64,000 nucleotides of DNA from Rhexocercosporidium sp. MPI-PUGE-AT-0058 (GCA_020746875.1 JAGTJL010000002.1:1984001-2048000); one strand, 5' to 3'; positions 45,760 through 58,181 are shown, counted from the first letter of the stretch. Numbers and translations are program-made. The notes: generated by a model from the sequence alone, not told the origin.

Positions 45760-47596
45760 TCATAACTTATTATAACCCTCCTTATGCAACGCCCTCAATT
45801 TCTTCGTCGCGAACGCCGCACCAACCGTGCTGATCGCCCCAATGAATAAGCAGACCGCAATCGCATTCGGACCATCTGTGCTATGATGCTCGCTCGGATC
45901 GGCATCGTGAGCCAACTCGGGACTCTTGCCTGGTTCGAGAATACTAAAAACAATCATGCTGATGAATGTACTAATGAACTGCGGGATCACGGCGTAGATG
46001 TTGAGGATGCCGAAGTAGAGGCCGGACAGCTCACCGGAGGAAGCTGCGTCAGTCGAGGGGCCACCTTTTTCAAGGGAGTTGAGTTCGAGAGGGGAAGATA
46101 TTGACAGCCGGCGTGAGGGATTGTTGCTCATCCGGTTTACTTCGATGCCCATGAATGTATTCGGGGCCCAGGAGGCGAATACCCAAGGGACACCGCATAA
46201 AGTGACAAGGAAAGTAGCGAAGCGGAAGGAGTGTGCCATTGGAGCCAGAATCATGGCGCTGCTGAAAAGGAGATGGCCGTAAATCCACGCGGTGAGGAGA
46301 TCAGGCTTGTATTTGTTGACTTTCGTGACCACATCCGCAATTGCGGCTGGTGGTCTGGCAGTGAAGGATTCTTCTTCGGGGGATTTGACGAAGAGGGGGA
46401 TGACGAGAGCCCCTACGAAGGTGACGAGGGAGAATAGCACGAGTGAGAAACTGCCTATCCGGCCAATCTCTCCAAGGGCATCTTTGGACTGTTTGAAATC
46501 CTGTGGGGCGTCATATCTGAAGTATATCTCGCCGACAAATGTCGTGCTGTAGAACATGAATGGGAACCAGCCGATTCCAGACCATAGCTGGATGTTGCAG
46601 ATGGCTTGGATTCGAGGTGGGAGAGTGGTTGCCGCATGGAATATGTGGCTGACGATTTGAGTCAGGCCTTTGGATGGGACATGGTCGTCTCTTCCTGATA
46701 TCAGAACTTTTTCCGTCACTGCCCAGGAAGTGACCGCGACTGTGAACACCAGAGCAAATGCCGCTAATAGGATCAACTTTTTGAATTGCGTGTCTCCGTA
46801 TGATGGGCCGAAGATCCCCACGAGGTCAACGGTCCCTATTACATATCCTACGAGATGGCCGATAGCAACCATTCTACTGGCTTGGGAACGTTAGCATCGT
46901 GTCTGCTAGATGGGAAGGGAATCCTACCCCAAGCACTACCAGCCTGCTGCTTCGGCGCAGGCAGTGTATCCGCGATCAAGCTCCTACAACTCCCCTGAAC
47001 TATTTCCAGTCAGTACCTCCCTCCACATATTGTAAGCGACCAACTCACCAGCATTTATCGCAAAATCAATAGCATAAATCGAAATTACAGCCAACGTAAC
47101 CGTACACTCCTTTCTAAAATCCCCCTCCTCCACAAAATGTGCCACGATCTCCTTCGTCCACCCCAAAACCATCAAACAAGCCCCCACCACAAACGACCCA
47201 ACAACCATGAACGGTCTCCGTCTGCCGTATTTCGACTTCGATTGATCCGCTATCACGCCCACTATAGGTTGCATGATCAATCCGGAAATCGGTCCTGCGA
47301 TCCAGACAAGGGAGGTTCGGGACTTCGTGAGGCCAAGGGAGAGGAGATATGGTGTACAGTCTGGAAGTCCAATTAGCCCAGTCCTACACCCTACCCTACT
47401 TGAGATCGTGACATTGCGCAGAGACTTACAGGTCATTTCAATGCCCCAGGTAAATCTACCCAGCATTGTCAGTGGACACCCTTATCTGAGTGCTGAAGGA
47501 CACATACTGCAATCCCACGAGCGAGAACGTCAACAACGCCATCCGCATCGTCTCCGTAGAGCCTTTGACCGAAGGCTGACCCTGCCATGTTGACAT
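45760..47596 (-). CDS. SUT-type sucrose/alpha-glucoside:H+ transporter
   Basis: Five exons on the minus strand, 47596-47508, 47455-47430, 47360-47049, 46999-46928 and 46880-45760, give 539 residues. Family landmarks appear once spliced: LVGLQFTWGIEM, YLLSLGLTKS, LVWIAGPISGL, QPIVGVIADQSKSKYGRRRPF (the RxGRRRPF loop of GPH/SUT carriers), VQGSCRSLIADTLP, and WASRMVAIGHLVGY. Twelve membrane segments are expected. The closest functional relatives known to me are plant sucrose carriers and fission yeast Sut1 (alpha-glucoside uptake). Substrate choice is inferred. Exon 2 is only 26 nt. A GTGGAG site, matching the loose CreA consensus SYGGRG, lies just upstream of the start on the gene's strand. Confidence 0.9.
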
Positions 47597-48111
47597 CTTC
47601 TCTTCTCCCGCAGAACTTCTATGGTGGCCTCCACTCCTCCTATGTCCTGTCCCGCCTCGCGCACGCTCCTGTTCTGGTCGATTCGTGCTACAGCCCTGTC
47701 TTCAGCCTCACCTCGCGTCGCCGAATGGTAGAAAACTGGTTGGCCACCTTGATTAGCATTGAATAGATTGGAGATTGCAAATGGGAATGCACTTACAATT
47801 GAGAATAGAAGTTTCGCATCTCACAGGGTAGGAGTGAATGATCTGGCTGAATTGTTTAAAGTGCCTTGCTTGGTTGAGGGACACTTTCCAAGGGGTGATA
47901 GAGGCTCGGCATCTGGACAGGTTTCGGTACCAGGATCCCGTAATAGTGACGAGGTGGCAGGGCTGAGATAACGATCCCTGACACGAAGCAAAATAACAAT
48001 CTAGCGCGAAAGTAATGTATTGTTTACATGGATGATTTCAATTCGGAATTGTTTGATTGAAGAATCTCTGGGTATCTAGTACAGTAATCACATCGTGCAC
48101 ATCTGAAATCT
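47597..48111. promoter_or_regulatory. Transporter promoter region
   Basis: A 515-bp gap holding the transporter promoter and the dynamitin 3' end. One GTGGAG site on the minus strand (47634-47629) matches the short CreA consensus, but such a motif is frequent by chance. Confidence 0.35.
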
Positions 48112-49530
48112 TCACAATTTCTCCATTTTCTGCTCCAATTCCTTGACCCATCCCTCAACAGCCTTCATATTCCCACTCATCGTCGTTTCTCCTTGCTTCA
48201 ACGCCTCCTCCACTTTCTCTAGTCCTTCCCTCCACTTCTTGATATCTCCGGCCATTTCAGTCTGCTGCTTTTCTACCCGATCAAGACTGTCGCTAGCTGT
48301 AGCTGCATCTGCATGAATCGCTCTCAAAGAACGTAGTCGATCCAGAAGCGAAGGAAGCAAAGGTGCAAGATTCTCGATAGTTGACAAAGTACCGTATAAT
48401 GCGTTGATCTTAGCCACCTGCTCGGAATCTTCACCATCTTCAGAAACAAGGTCCCCCCCCGCAGCTCTCAATGCATCTTGGGCCACCTTTGCCGCCTTTC
48501 GCGAGTCTTCTAGCCTTTCAGCCTCCTGCGTCAAAGTCCTAACTCGTCGACTGATGCTGTCCAGTGACGAAGGCGTAGATTCCGAGATGACTGAAATTTG
48601 TCGTTGCAGTGTATCGAGGGTTGGTATTATAGCCTTTGGTACTCCATTGGTTGTCACAGACGCTAGTTCTGCTGCACTTATCCCAAGAGCCCTTTCGAGC
48701 AATGCCAATCGTCCGTCAAAGTCGGCTGCTTTGGCAAGAGCATGGCTCTGCTGGTAGGTCGGCGCATATGTGATCGTGTAAGTTGCGGATTCCCCGTTGG
48801 CTTGTGATGTTTGTGGTGGTCCATTGGCCTTGATACCTGTCCCCAAATCCTTTGCGAACTTCGCGCCTGCGTTCTTGCTGTTTATTCCCTTTTGCATAGA
48901 CATTCCGTCCAGCATTCTGTTCAGATCCGTGACATCCTGGCCGAGATCAATAGTCTCTACTCCACCATCCGCATCTTTCTTCTCGGCCTGTCTCCTTCCA
49001 TATTCCTCCTTCACTTCTTCAATTTCCCGCTTTAGTCTTGCGAGCTTTCTCTCCAAGCTCTCTCCATCCTCATCGTCACTGAAATCGCCGAACTCTTCAG
49101 TCCCATCCTCTCTTTTCCGCTGTCGTCGAGTAGAAGCCTTGTACGATTTCCGCTTTGCCGTGACTCGATCGGAGAAATCTACATCTCGAGCGTCAATTTG
49201 TGCGGGGGAGAAAAGTGTACGAGCCTCGTCGGGGTGGAGACGGGAGCGAGAGATTCCAGGGGCATCATTCTCTTCTTCGTCAAAGTCTTTGTAAGAGGAG
49301 GAGGTTGATTCCGAGCGAGCTCTGCCAGTCTGTAAAGATACCGTGTAAGTAATTGCATGGAGGGGTAGACGAGTCCACATACGGCAGCTGTGGAGTTGTC
49401 GTCGGTCAACTCAGGAGTTTCGTAAATATCAGGGGCAGAGTCCTGTAGCAGTATGTTAGCAGATATTTCTTGAGAATTTCGCAGCACTCACCAGATCTGG
49501 CAATGCCGCATACTTCCTGTTCAACGCCAT
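48112..49530 (-). CDS. Dynactin subunit 2 (dynamitin)
   Basis: Three exons on the minus strand, 49530-49492, 49442-49383 and 49329-48112, give 438 residues. The N-terminus reads MALNRKYAALPDL, then DSAPDIYETPEL, the conserved dynamitin start (KYAxLPxID...PDVYET). Next come LHPDEARTLFSPAQIDARDVDFSDR and long heptad-like coiled coils through residues 120-420. Dynamitin (p50, Jnm1 in yeast) is a structural subunit of dynactin, the activator of cytoplasmic dynein that moves nuclei and vesicles in hyphae. An Asp/Glu-rich DFSDDEDGE segment precedes the first coil. It is divergent from RTC4. Confidence 0.9.
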
Positions 49531-49889
49531 CTTCAATACTGGGCCTGGAAAGGAGAGATGTTGTCACGGAGGTAGTCCTCACCGCGGCTCGCTCAAGAAC
49601 CAAAAGCTTTGACAGGGGTTGGAGCTTTGACCAAGTCGACGTTCCTACTTCGCGATTCCAGAAATTTAGATGGACTTCTGACCATGATTGTAATCGTCTC
49701 TATTTCGGTAGCAGATCTCACTGTGCCCATTATTCTTGTCACATTCCTGTTCAAGTACTGTTCCTGATATCTCTTCATCAACCGCAGAATTCTGATCCAG
49801 ACGAGCATCATTAAGAGCACATCAAACGCTAATGCTGCCCCACCACGCCGACATGCCTGTCTCTTGACGCGACGACGCGTGCTTTCCCA
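49531..49889. promoter_or_regulatory. Shared divergent promoter, dynamitin / RTC4
   Basis: A 359-bp interval between start codons facing away from each other. Short minus-strand frames here are unsupported. No clear TATA box was noted. Confidence 0.45.
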
Positions 49890-51608
49890 ATGAGTATATC
49901 GACTGCCAAACTCGACCTTGGATCTACCCAGCAACGCCGTATTGGTTTGACTAGGGGTGGCTATAAGTATCCTTCTCTATTGCAAAGTCTCAATGCTTCA
50001 ACAGACAAGTCTTCAGCTCCCATGGCTCCCAAATCTGCTGCGAAACGGCCGGCCGATGTCAAGAAGTCCTCCGCGAAGGAAGATTCCGACGAGGATATTG
50101 GACGCTTGCCAGACAGCTCCTCGGAGAGCGGCGAAGATCCTTCAGATATCAAGGGAACAGATTACTCCCGCGGTTCTTCCAAGACAGAGGAGCCAGCAAC
50201 GCAGGGCAAATTGTACCCCTCGAGGAACGGAACGGCCACAGTCAGTGGAGGAACAAAGAATAAGGTAGCGGGTACTCGAACGGACACAAGAAATCCCAAA
50301 TTGGTCCCAAACTCCAGCAATTCTTCAATTGGCTCCACCATCAGCAGCACAAAGAGGAAAACCGGGGAGCAGCCAATCAAATTGGGGGCAGGCATGAGCA
50401 TGACAGATGCATTTGGCTTTCCTGTGCGTCCTGTGAAGAAAGCCAAGAATACATATGGCAACCCAAAGATCCTTGTGTCGAAAAAGAAGGAAAAAGGTTC
50501 AGTCTTTAATAAAATCCCTACACCGTAGAGCTACGGCTAACAGAAAGAAGAAAAATTGAAGGTCTACTCCCAGATAGAGGACAGTCCCCAGAAGTCGGAT
50601 TCGGCTGAGAGACTCAAACTTGTCCCGGAAATTGTAACTTCTCCAGAGTCTACCCCCAAGAAAGTGTCCAGGCTTCGACAACCTGCTGACCTCGGCTTCA
50701 CTCCAACACCGACCAAAAATGAGCAGAAGTCACTGAAAAATTACGACATGGACAATCTCAGTGACTCCGACGATGAATTAGCCAAGCAGTCCACGAATAA
50801 GCTGCGTTTGCCTCAGCTAGACGAGTCACCCACAAAGCCAACGGAAGGGCTCAGGGCTTACACGATCGACTTAGGCACCAACTTACTGTCAACAGCAAAA
50901 TCTATCATTGACAAAAACCGAGACGAGCTAGCACCAATTTCACAAGACATGGAGGAATATGACTTCCAAAGCATGACGCAACGAGCATGTTGCCCAATGT
51001 GCGGTGCAACAGTCGATCCCGAAGACATCAGAGCATACAGTAAGAGTGGCGTCATGAACATACGCACGCAGGAAAGGTTCTGCAGAGCACACAAAATCAA
51101 GACTGCCCAGGACGATTGGGAAATTAAGGACTATCCTACCATTGACTGGGACAAGCTAGATTCTCGAATCTCAAAACACCATACGTTCATCAAGAAATTG
51201 ATCAATGGGCAGGATTCGCACTATCGAGAGCTCTGGGGCGAGAATATCGAAGCTGGGAAAGATCGAAGTCTGAGGAAAATGACTTCGAACTTGACGCCTG
51301 GATACTATGGAGCTCGTGGTCTACGGATCTTCTCGGAGAATATCATGCAAAAGTTCACGCCGTTGCTGAAGAAGAGAGCACCACAGGATTCGCTAATATC
51401 TGCTAGAGGGTTCGCTGCTTATGTGCAGTCTGTCTTGGTTCCTGAAGTAGCTGTACGTTTGATCATGGAAGATATGAGAATTGATGTTGAAGAAGGCAGA
51501 GAGGTACTAGCTACTAGTGTTGATGTTGGAGAGCTCCTCAATGATGAGATTGGGGATGTAGTCACGAGGAATGTGGTTGACAGTGAGGGCGAAGACGAAT
51601 CTGACTAA
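49890..51608 (+). CDS. RTC4: RTC4 domain protein
   Basis: Two exons, 49890-50496 and 50548-51608, give 555 residues. The acceptor after AAAG was chosen because it alone keeps phase. The N-terminus has RRIGLTRGG, then a 300-residue disordered Ser/Lys-rich part with acidic patches. The C-terminal 230 residues form the RTC4-like domain: CCPMCGATVDPEDI, RFCRAHKIKTAQDDW, YPTIDWDKLDSRI, DSHYRELW, and a helical end through FAAYVQSVLVPEVAVRLIMEDM. In yeast Rtc4 (restriction of telomere capping 4) was named from a telomere-capping genetic screen; its biochemistry is unclear. The CxxC and Cys/His residues suggest a small zinc site, which is inference. Confidence 0.88.
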
Positions 51609-52099
51609 ACATAACACGTTTTCGGCACTGGGGCGTTTGCTAGAAGGGCATCAGGGCGCTGTCTATATCATAGACATCCTGGTTGTAAACATGGAAGCAT
51701 ACTTTTGGTTGCACCAACCAATTGACAGCTCCAGTCTGATTCCGTATCATTTATCGTCACTGGCCACTTTCTTTCTGAATATGCCAATACAAATTGTTGC
51801 TATTATGAGCTACCGCCAACCTTGCCAATATTTTCGATTTTGAAGCTAAAACATTTTGCTTGCCAGCTTATTTTGGGTTTGTTCTCGCTCTCGCAGCCAG
51901 TATTCTGTTGGCCCCGTCAGGGTAGCTATCACTCGGTAGTCATGAATTGTCTGAGATTACTGAACATTTCTAACAAACGTGGTATTTTGCAGTTACGGAT
52001 ATTAAATATATTCAAAACGCTCCTCATCTAGAATCTAAAAACATATTCTACAAGTGAGAAAAATGACAGACAGATGATCCTCGACGAATAGACGGGATA
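51609..52099. other. Convergent 3' interval, RTC4 / AIF-like
   Basis: A 491-bp AT-rich gap between two stop codons, expected to contain both 3' UTRs. No gene was seen. Confidence 0.55.
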
Positions 52100-53383
52100 T
52101 CAAAGAGACGATCCGTCGACCAGAGGCCCCATGGTTTGCGTGAAGTAGGACTTCCCCTTCACCATAGTCACCATGAAACTCGGGAACTTCATATTGCCCA
52201 TATGTCCAGTGCCAGCCTTTCTGCCGACTGGGATCATCATCAAATCTATGAACCACTCATGTCAGCGTATTTTCAGAAAGCGAGGGTGGAGTGGTAGAAT
52301 GTACCCTTCTCGTCCTTCTTGTAGGGAACCAACGGCTTTCCTTGGTGAAGGAGACCGATGTTCTTGGAGGCATGCGCCGCTTGCTTGGCAGTGACAACGA
52401 ATTGGGGCCTCTGGACGGCAGAGATATCTCCAACAGCCCAGACGTTCTTCGTGCCTTGTACCTGCAGAAACTCATCAACGACAACATAGCCGTTCTGGTT
52501 GAGGAATTCTTGAGGAACATATGCCGAGTTCGGGATGAGACCAGCGGTTGGCAAGTAGAGGTCGACGATCATCTTCTGACCATCGGAAAGTGTGAGTTCG
52601 GTGCGTCCGTCGGGTGTCGTGGCAGAGCCAAGGATCTTGGTAGAGGGTTTAATGGTGACGTTCAAAGATTTGAGTTTTTTCGTGGCGGTTTTCGAGACGC
52701 TGGCTGGTGTCCCTTCGAGGATTTGTGCACCGCTGGAGATCAGTGTGATCTGCTTGACCTTTCCGTACTCGAAACCTAGCTCCCCAGCTGTCTCTACTCC
52801 GGTTGAACCTGCACCGCCAACGACAATAGATGATGCCTTTTTAACTCGAGCTTGGAAATCATGTATCGCGTCGCGGGTTGCTTCATATGATCCTCGTGCT
52901 TTCCTAAAATCCATGAATGTGGAATTAGTTACCATCCCTATGCATCCAGGAAATTGCCAAAGCCCAATCACCGATTCTGGCCATCAAAGGGGATAGTTGC
53001 TTGTGATGAACTTACCAAGGCACGTCGCCTCTAGTGCTAGATCCAGTTGCCAGGACTAATTCATCGTAACTGATAATTTTGTCCCCAAGACCGCCAGAGA
53101 CAACGACATTCTTAGCTGCTACATCCAGCTTCTCCGCAGTACCAATGACCAGTTCGAATTTGCTTCCATACTGCTTGAATCCCGGTGCAAGAGCTTGGAA
53201 GAACTTCTCGTCGGCGAACTGACCAGGGATGATGGCTCGTGGAGTAGCGAGGTTGAAGTACAGATGTGTTGATTTTGAGACGAGAATGACCTTCACATCC
53301 CCTGTTTTTGGCGCCTGCTTGAGTAGTTTGTGCGCAACGGAGACGCCTCCATACGAACCACCAAGGATCAGTACAGTTTTCAT
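52100..53383 (-). CDS. AIF/AMID-type FAD-dependent oxidoreductase
   Basis: Three exons on the minus strand, 53383-53016, 52903-52305 and 52245-52100, give 370 residues. The N-terminal dinucleotide-binding loop is LILGGSYGGVSVAH at residue 4; a second GxGxxG-type loop, VVGGAGSTGVETAGEL, binds NAD(P)H; AVGDISA is the C-terminal FAD-contact motif. Order and spacing match the AIFM2/FSP1/AMID and fungal NDH-2-like family of NAD(P)H:quinone-type oxidoreductases. The last exon ends in GHMGNMKFP...KGKSYF, conserved in this group. An in-frame ATG 51 nt upstream was rejected because family members begin directly before the GG loop. Cytosolic or lipid-membrane quinone reduction is inferred from relatives. 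Confidence 0.9.
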
Positions 53384-54219
53384 TGTGTTGTGCGTCTTCG
53401 AATGTTGTATTGCCGTGCGAGGATGAGAAATCAAGAGATGGAGGAGCGAGTATCAGATGAGTGTCTCGAGGAAGGAATAGGTGGTTTGATGAAGCACAAC
53501 AACGCGGGCATACTCTCTAGTTATATTACGGACCGTAACCTTTCAAAGCAGCATTGCCTTCGCGCCATATCGAAAACTCCGGGAAGGCAATTTCCATCAA
53601 GATTGATAAGGAAAGGATATGTTAGAATGGTTGACTGATGCTAAAGTAAGCTTTATCGAAATTATCTCCACAAGTGCTCAAGAAGAGCTGCAACTTGTGC
53701 CTGGAGGCTTGATTGTTAGTTTTGCCGCAGGCGATAGCCAATCATATTCGGAAGCGCAATAAGAGTTGCACAGGCATTGCCAAGCCGGCTCGCTTCGCGC
53801 CCCTTTTGTGTCCTGACCACAGCAGAAGCGCGGCCTTCAGCCAATCAGATATGGAACCGCATTGAGGACCGGAGGTTGTCGAAATTTGAAGTCCGTAACC
53901 AAAGTCAAAATCCCCAGATACTTTGTCATCAGTCGCCGCTCCCAAAATACCGCAGGTTGACAAAGAGTCAGTCTGGACAATCTCTAGCATGACAGAATTC
54001 TCGGGCTTGCAAATCGAAGTTCCACAATTCCAGATCTTTCAAGTACTCTCATCTAGCAAGTCAGCTCGGCGAGCTTTGTTCGTAGTATTTTTCTAGGCAG
54101 TGAAGTTGCAAGCCTGAAGCATGCGATGAACAGACGTAAGCTAGCTAGTTCAATATTTTCCAGTAAAGATTCCAAAGGTAGATCCCGAATGTCAAGAGTT
54201 GTCGGTGGCTATGGAACTC
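53384..54219. other. Intergenic, no gene seen
   Basis: About 840 bp containing the AIF-like promoter and the 3' flank of the Zn2Cys6 gene. Short frames have no motifs. Confidence 0.5.
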
Positions 54220-56391
54220 TCATAGTAACAGAATTTTACTCTCGGAAAGTCGATCCAGGCTTCTCTGCCAGCCTCCTCCACCCAAGTCATCATCTCTAGT
54301 CTGCCAGAACTCTTCCAAGAGAGGGAGAATCTTGCTTCGATGCTCGAGAGAAGACTCTAGTACTGGTGGAGAAGAGAAGATACATTTGAAAAATGGTTGA
54401 TCGTCTTGACTTGCGACAAGTCCAATGATGTATACTGCGTAGAAATACAAATTAGCCTTTTCACCATGTCATATGTTCGACCAACGGGTGGCGTAGGATG
54501 GTAGCGCCAAAAACATCAGCAAAAGAAAAGCTCCAGCAAGTGGGAGAATCAATAACGAACAGAGATGCCTTTGTTACCTACAAGGGAAAACAATCACATG
54601 CATCATTTCATGAGGCAGTTGGGTTCGAAGAAGCATCATAGCTTGGTCGGCCAGTGAGCCGGTCTCTTGGTAAGACCCTTGAACTACCAGGTAGAGATAT
54701 ATCAAAGCAGCCAGTGCGAAGAGACGAGTGACGATCGCTTGATTGTGTACAGCCGTGTCAATAGGTGGTGCTGGTTGCGAGTGGATCTGGATGCAGAGAA
54801 GACTTTGCTCCGTCAAACCAAATTCCAGTTCGTGCCTGATCTCGTCAACTCTCCTATCAAATTCAGCCCTCCCACTTTCAGTTTCGAGACAGCCACTTTG
54901 AAGCAATAGCATTTTATTCTCATGCAATGCAGCAATGCGACCCTGTGTGATAGAGCATGTATTAGCTCTGAGTATGAAATAGATTGGGACATCACACTGA
55001 ATGTATGAACAACGGCTCCTGCCCTACTTACAGTTTGAATTATGGCCCAGTTACTGGGGCCTATGATGGCTTCCAGCTTTATATGAGAGTCTGAGCTCAA
55101 TGCATGGGAGTGCAGTGTCAATAAGGAAGGTGACTTTCCTGTTCTTATGCTATCGAGAATGTCGAGCCAGATAACGACCCCGCACAAAAACTTGAAGGCA
55201 GCAACGTTCTCATTTGGATTTCCCTCCCATGGAGACGCAAAGTCGTTGGATGTAGTTGAGTCAAGCAATCCAAGTTCGGAGGACTGGGGCCAGTAACCTT
55301 CAAGCAAGGTGCTTGTGGCTGCGCGGAGGTGGATCTGCCATGAGTTTCCATGGCCAGCGAACAGCTATGGTCTGTTAATGGATTTCCGAATTTTTGACCA
55401 CTTTGAAAGATTGCACACCTCAAAAAAGACGAGCTGTACCACGGATGTCATAAGCCCAAGACTGTCCTTTGGGCAGGCTTTTAGCATAACCATTTGGTCT
55501 ACATTTTTCATTGCCTCTTTCAACTCTGCCAGAGATATGGCAAGGTGGTTCTCTTGGTCAACCAATGAGTGATGAGCACCACGCCGTCGACTTTTGATGA
55601 GAAGGCTCCCCCTGTGGTAGGAACTTAGCGCCAAGCTTGCATGGTAAAGCGGCTTCGTCCGTAAAAGCAAGGAGAGAAGCCAGCTTCGACCGCCTTCGGA
55701 AATGTCTGGTTTGCTACAGAAGAGTCAGTAATGCCGTGTATAATGTATACATAGTTAAAGCTTGGTGGGGTTAGGGTAGTCCGCACAAACACTTACTACA
55801 TTGGATGTTGTAACGGAAACACATGGTCAAGAAAATGCATAAGAAGCACAGTCTCATTGCTAGAGACAACGGCTATCTCGGATGATATTGGCGGGTTGCA
55901 ATCTTGATTAGCAGCGGGCGAAGAAGACTGGGCTCTGTCCGATATCGACAACTTTGTCGCCGTGTCCATGGAAGCCTACTCGGTTCAGTCAAGGAATAGT
56001 GATTGGGAGGCTAGCTTACAGGTGAGGTCTCCGAACCAGTAGGATTCAGAAGCGCACCGCCAGAGCTGTTTTCTCGAGATGGTTTGTTCGCTTTGGGCGC
56101 TATAACAACATCTCCCCTGTTTTCCTGGATCCCAGGCGACCTGCGAAATCTTGCCAACGTCGTCCCCAGACGACCCTTCTTCCGTGATGTGTGCTTGACG
56201 ACTTGCTTTATACTAGTCGCCATACCCCTTTCTCTTTCTCCGCCATCCATCCAGTCGGGCTTTGCGCCATAGCCGTAACAAGTGATGCTGAGGGATTCGC
56301 AAGTGAAGCAAACATCACGCCTCTCGTCACATTTCTTGCGGCGTAGTCGGCAGGTCCAACAACCTTGCTTGCTCCGTAGAGGAGCAGACAT
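54220..56391 (-). CDS. Zn2Cys6 transcription factor (Fungal_trans_2 type)
   Basis: Six exons on the minus strand, 56391-56020, 55975-55797, 55713-55419, 55364-55032, 54942-54582 and 54434-54220, give 584 residues. The binuclear zinc cluster is canonical: Cys at residues 11, 14, 21, 28, 31 and 38 (C-x2-C-x6-C-x6-C-x2-C-x6-C), in GCWTCRLRRKKCDERR. Upstream coding-like sequence to 56469 lacks an ATG, so the Met at 56391 was used. The regulatory half has VLLMHFLDHVFPLQ, FFELFAGHGNSWQIHLRAA and a late FPLYIIGLVASQDD, the usual landmarks of the fungal-specific regulatory domain. Targets are unknown; no metabolic cluster adjoins it. Confidence 0.88.
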
Positions 56392-57013
56392 CCTAGGTCT
56401 CTTGCCTGAGCAGATCGTGTTATCTTCAAGCGGTCTGGGGATGCTTGAATCGTATATTAGCGACGCCACTGGTTGGACATTAAATGAAAGTGTTGATCAC
56501 GTGTCACGGCTCTTATTTCATTCATGGGAGGCGAATAGGCAGAAGCTGGCTTATTTATGACGAAGGTCAGTTAGGATTTTTGAGGTAGCTGTTAGATTCA
56601 CAAGTCATAAATCTGTTCTATCTGTAAGAACCTGTCTGAGTGGATCTTCACCCTGGCCCATCCAGGAAGTATTCTGAACTCCGAAAACTCCTCGAATTAT
56701 GACAGAGATTACCCTTCCATCCACCTAGTCATCTAGCAAGCCTAGGATGCATTATGTATGTAGCATTACATATCAATCCCAATCCAGAATTCCTGGACCT
56801 AGCAACTTAGCAGATCACGCGTTTCTTGTCCAGCCGTTTCTTGCAGTTTTCCCATTTCTTCTTCCCCAGTCGCAACTTGCTTTGCAGCCATCCTTCCTCC
56901 TCCATAGAGTTTTTTGGTCGTTTTGACCATCGTAACGAGTGCTTCATTCGTCCGTTTGGGATCATGTATTGTGTCGTCCGTCATAGCCATTCACGTCAAT
57001 TCCCATCGAAGCC
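56392..57013. other. Promoter of the Zn2Cys6 gene
   Basis: A 622-bp interval upstream of the regulator and downstream of the next minus-strand gene. Nothing further was recognised. Confidence 0.45.
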
Positions 57014-57583
57014 TCAGACATCAAGTAGTCGATCCTGCTCCGATGACTGAGACCTCTCATGCTCCTTGACTTCCTTCTCATACTCAGCCTGTTCAGTTTG
57101 CTCAATAAGATCATCAAAATCAATGAGGTTCCCCGCATCATTATCCCTCTTCCGCGCCGCCCTCTTTTCGTCCATAATCTTCCTCTCCTCTTCAGCTCTA
57201 GCAGCTTTCTTTGCATCCCTCTTGAACTTCTCCACCCAAGGGTTATTGCCCAATGTATAAGGATTCTGACCCGAGTAGCCCATGACCACCGCTCTCCTTA
57301 CATCAGGTAGATCGAGTAACTTCTGCCAATCCTCCTTCACGGTCTGGTATTCGCGCAATTCGTAGTCTTTCAGTCCTTGGGTGCCGTCGTGCGTCCAGAA
57401 GTAGATGCGCAGAACTCCTGTCTCGTGGAATTTGGGTACCTCCCCTGTCCATGCGATCCTCAGGGAGGATTTCAGTCCAGACCAGTAGGAGTATAGGTAG
57501 CCTTCTTGCTCGTCAGGGTGAGAATCGAAGAAGACGATCGGAGAGCCAAAATCGACCCGGATGCTGGGTTCGTCTGATGCCAT
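57014..57583 (-). CDS. Conserved-looking small protein, unknown function
   Basis: A single exon of 189 residues starting at the first ATG of the frame (MASDEPSIRVDFG). The first 130 residues look like a compact globular domain rich in aromatic residues (IVFFDSHPDEQEGYLYSYWSG, VLRIYFWTHDGTQG, VVMGYSGQNPYTLGNNPW). The last 60 residues are a charged Ala/Lys/Glu helix, probably a coiled coil, with GNLIDFDDLI near the end, resembling a short acidic docking motif. I considered an adaptin-ear/NECAP-type domain but could not match its motifs. The composition is clearly protein-like; function is unknown. Confidence 0.75.
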   Translation of the reverse strand: MASDEPSIRVDFGSPIVFFDSHPDEQEGYLYSYWSGLKSSLRIAWTGEVPKFHETGVLRIYFWTHDGTQGLKDYELREYQTVKEDWQKLLDLPDVRRAVVMGYSGQNPYTLGNNPWVEKFKRDAKKAARAEEERKIMDEKRAARKRDNDAGNLIDFDDLIEQTEQAEYEKEVKEHERSQSSEQDRLLDV

Positions 57584-58181
57584 GTCTGAGAGGTAGCAGA
57601 GAATCGTTGGAGGTGGAGATCGCCTGGTGAACAAGTTTTAATAGAAATTTGGGGGCAGAGACGTTGGAGAGCGATGCACGATGCTGCGAAATAGTTTGCG
57701 CTGGCTGGAGCGGACTGTATGGTGGGGGTCTAGAATAATTCCCTCAGGCGAGAGGACCTGTCGTCATTTTAGTTTGACGTTCAGCCCCGCTGGGCCCGCT
57801 GGGCTTCAGCTGAACGAGCCGTTTCCCATCCGATCTCCCATCTCCGTACCGGCCGAGCCCTCGTTTTGCTCGGCGTAAGGTGTACAGTAATCCTTCCTCG
57901 TTGGATAATCACTGTATTATATGTCATAAATATATTCACGTATGAACGTCTCTTAAAGACTCAAAAGGAAAACATCCAGTGATATGTAAAACCCATCAAT
58001 GCAGTCCGCATGCCAGTGTGTTCCGTTGCCCTGCGTAGGAAATCAGTAGTGGGGTCATATGCCGGCCTAACCTTACCACCAGACGATTCATGATAAGTTA
58101 AGAGAGAATCACTTCAAGTATTTACTTGCACCGAACTATTCCTTTCAACAACATAATTTCAATAACAGAGATACGTTCTAA
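57584..58181. promoter_or_regulatory. Divergent intergenic region
   Basis: A 598-bp gap between start codons facing away from each other, with an AT-rich second half (57900-58180) that probably holds the GNAT promoter. No specific element was identified. Confidence 0.4.

Noticed and set aside
56392..56469. Extension of the Zn2Cys6 protein to a non-ATG start
   Set aside because: The frame is open but begins with GTG; the first ATG at 56391 is immediately before the zinc cluster, as in many family members.
57014..57583. Assignment as an NECAP/adaptin-ear-binding protein
   Set aside because: Only a loose resemblance in size and aromatic content; none of the family motifs could be placed.
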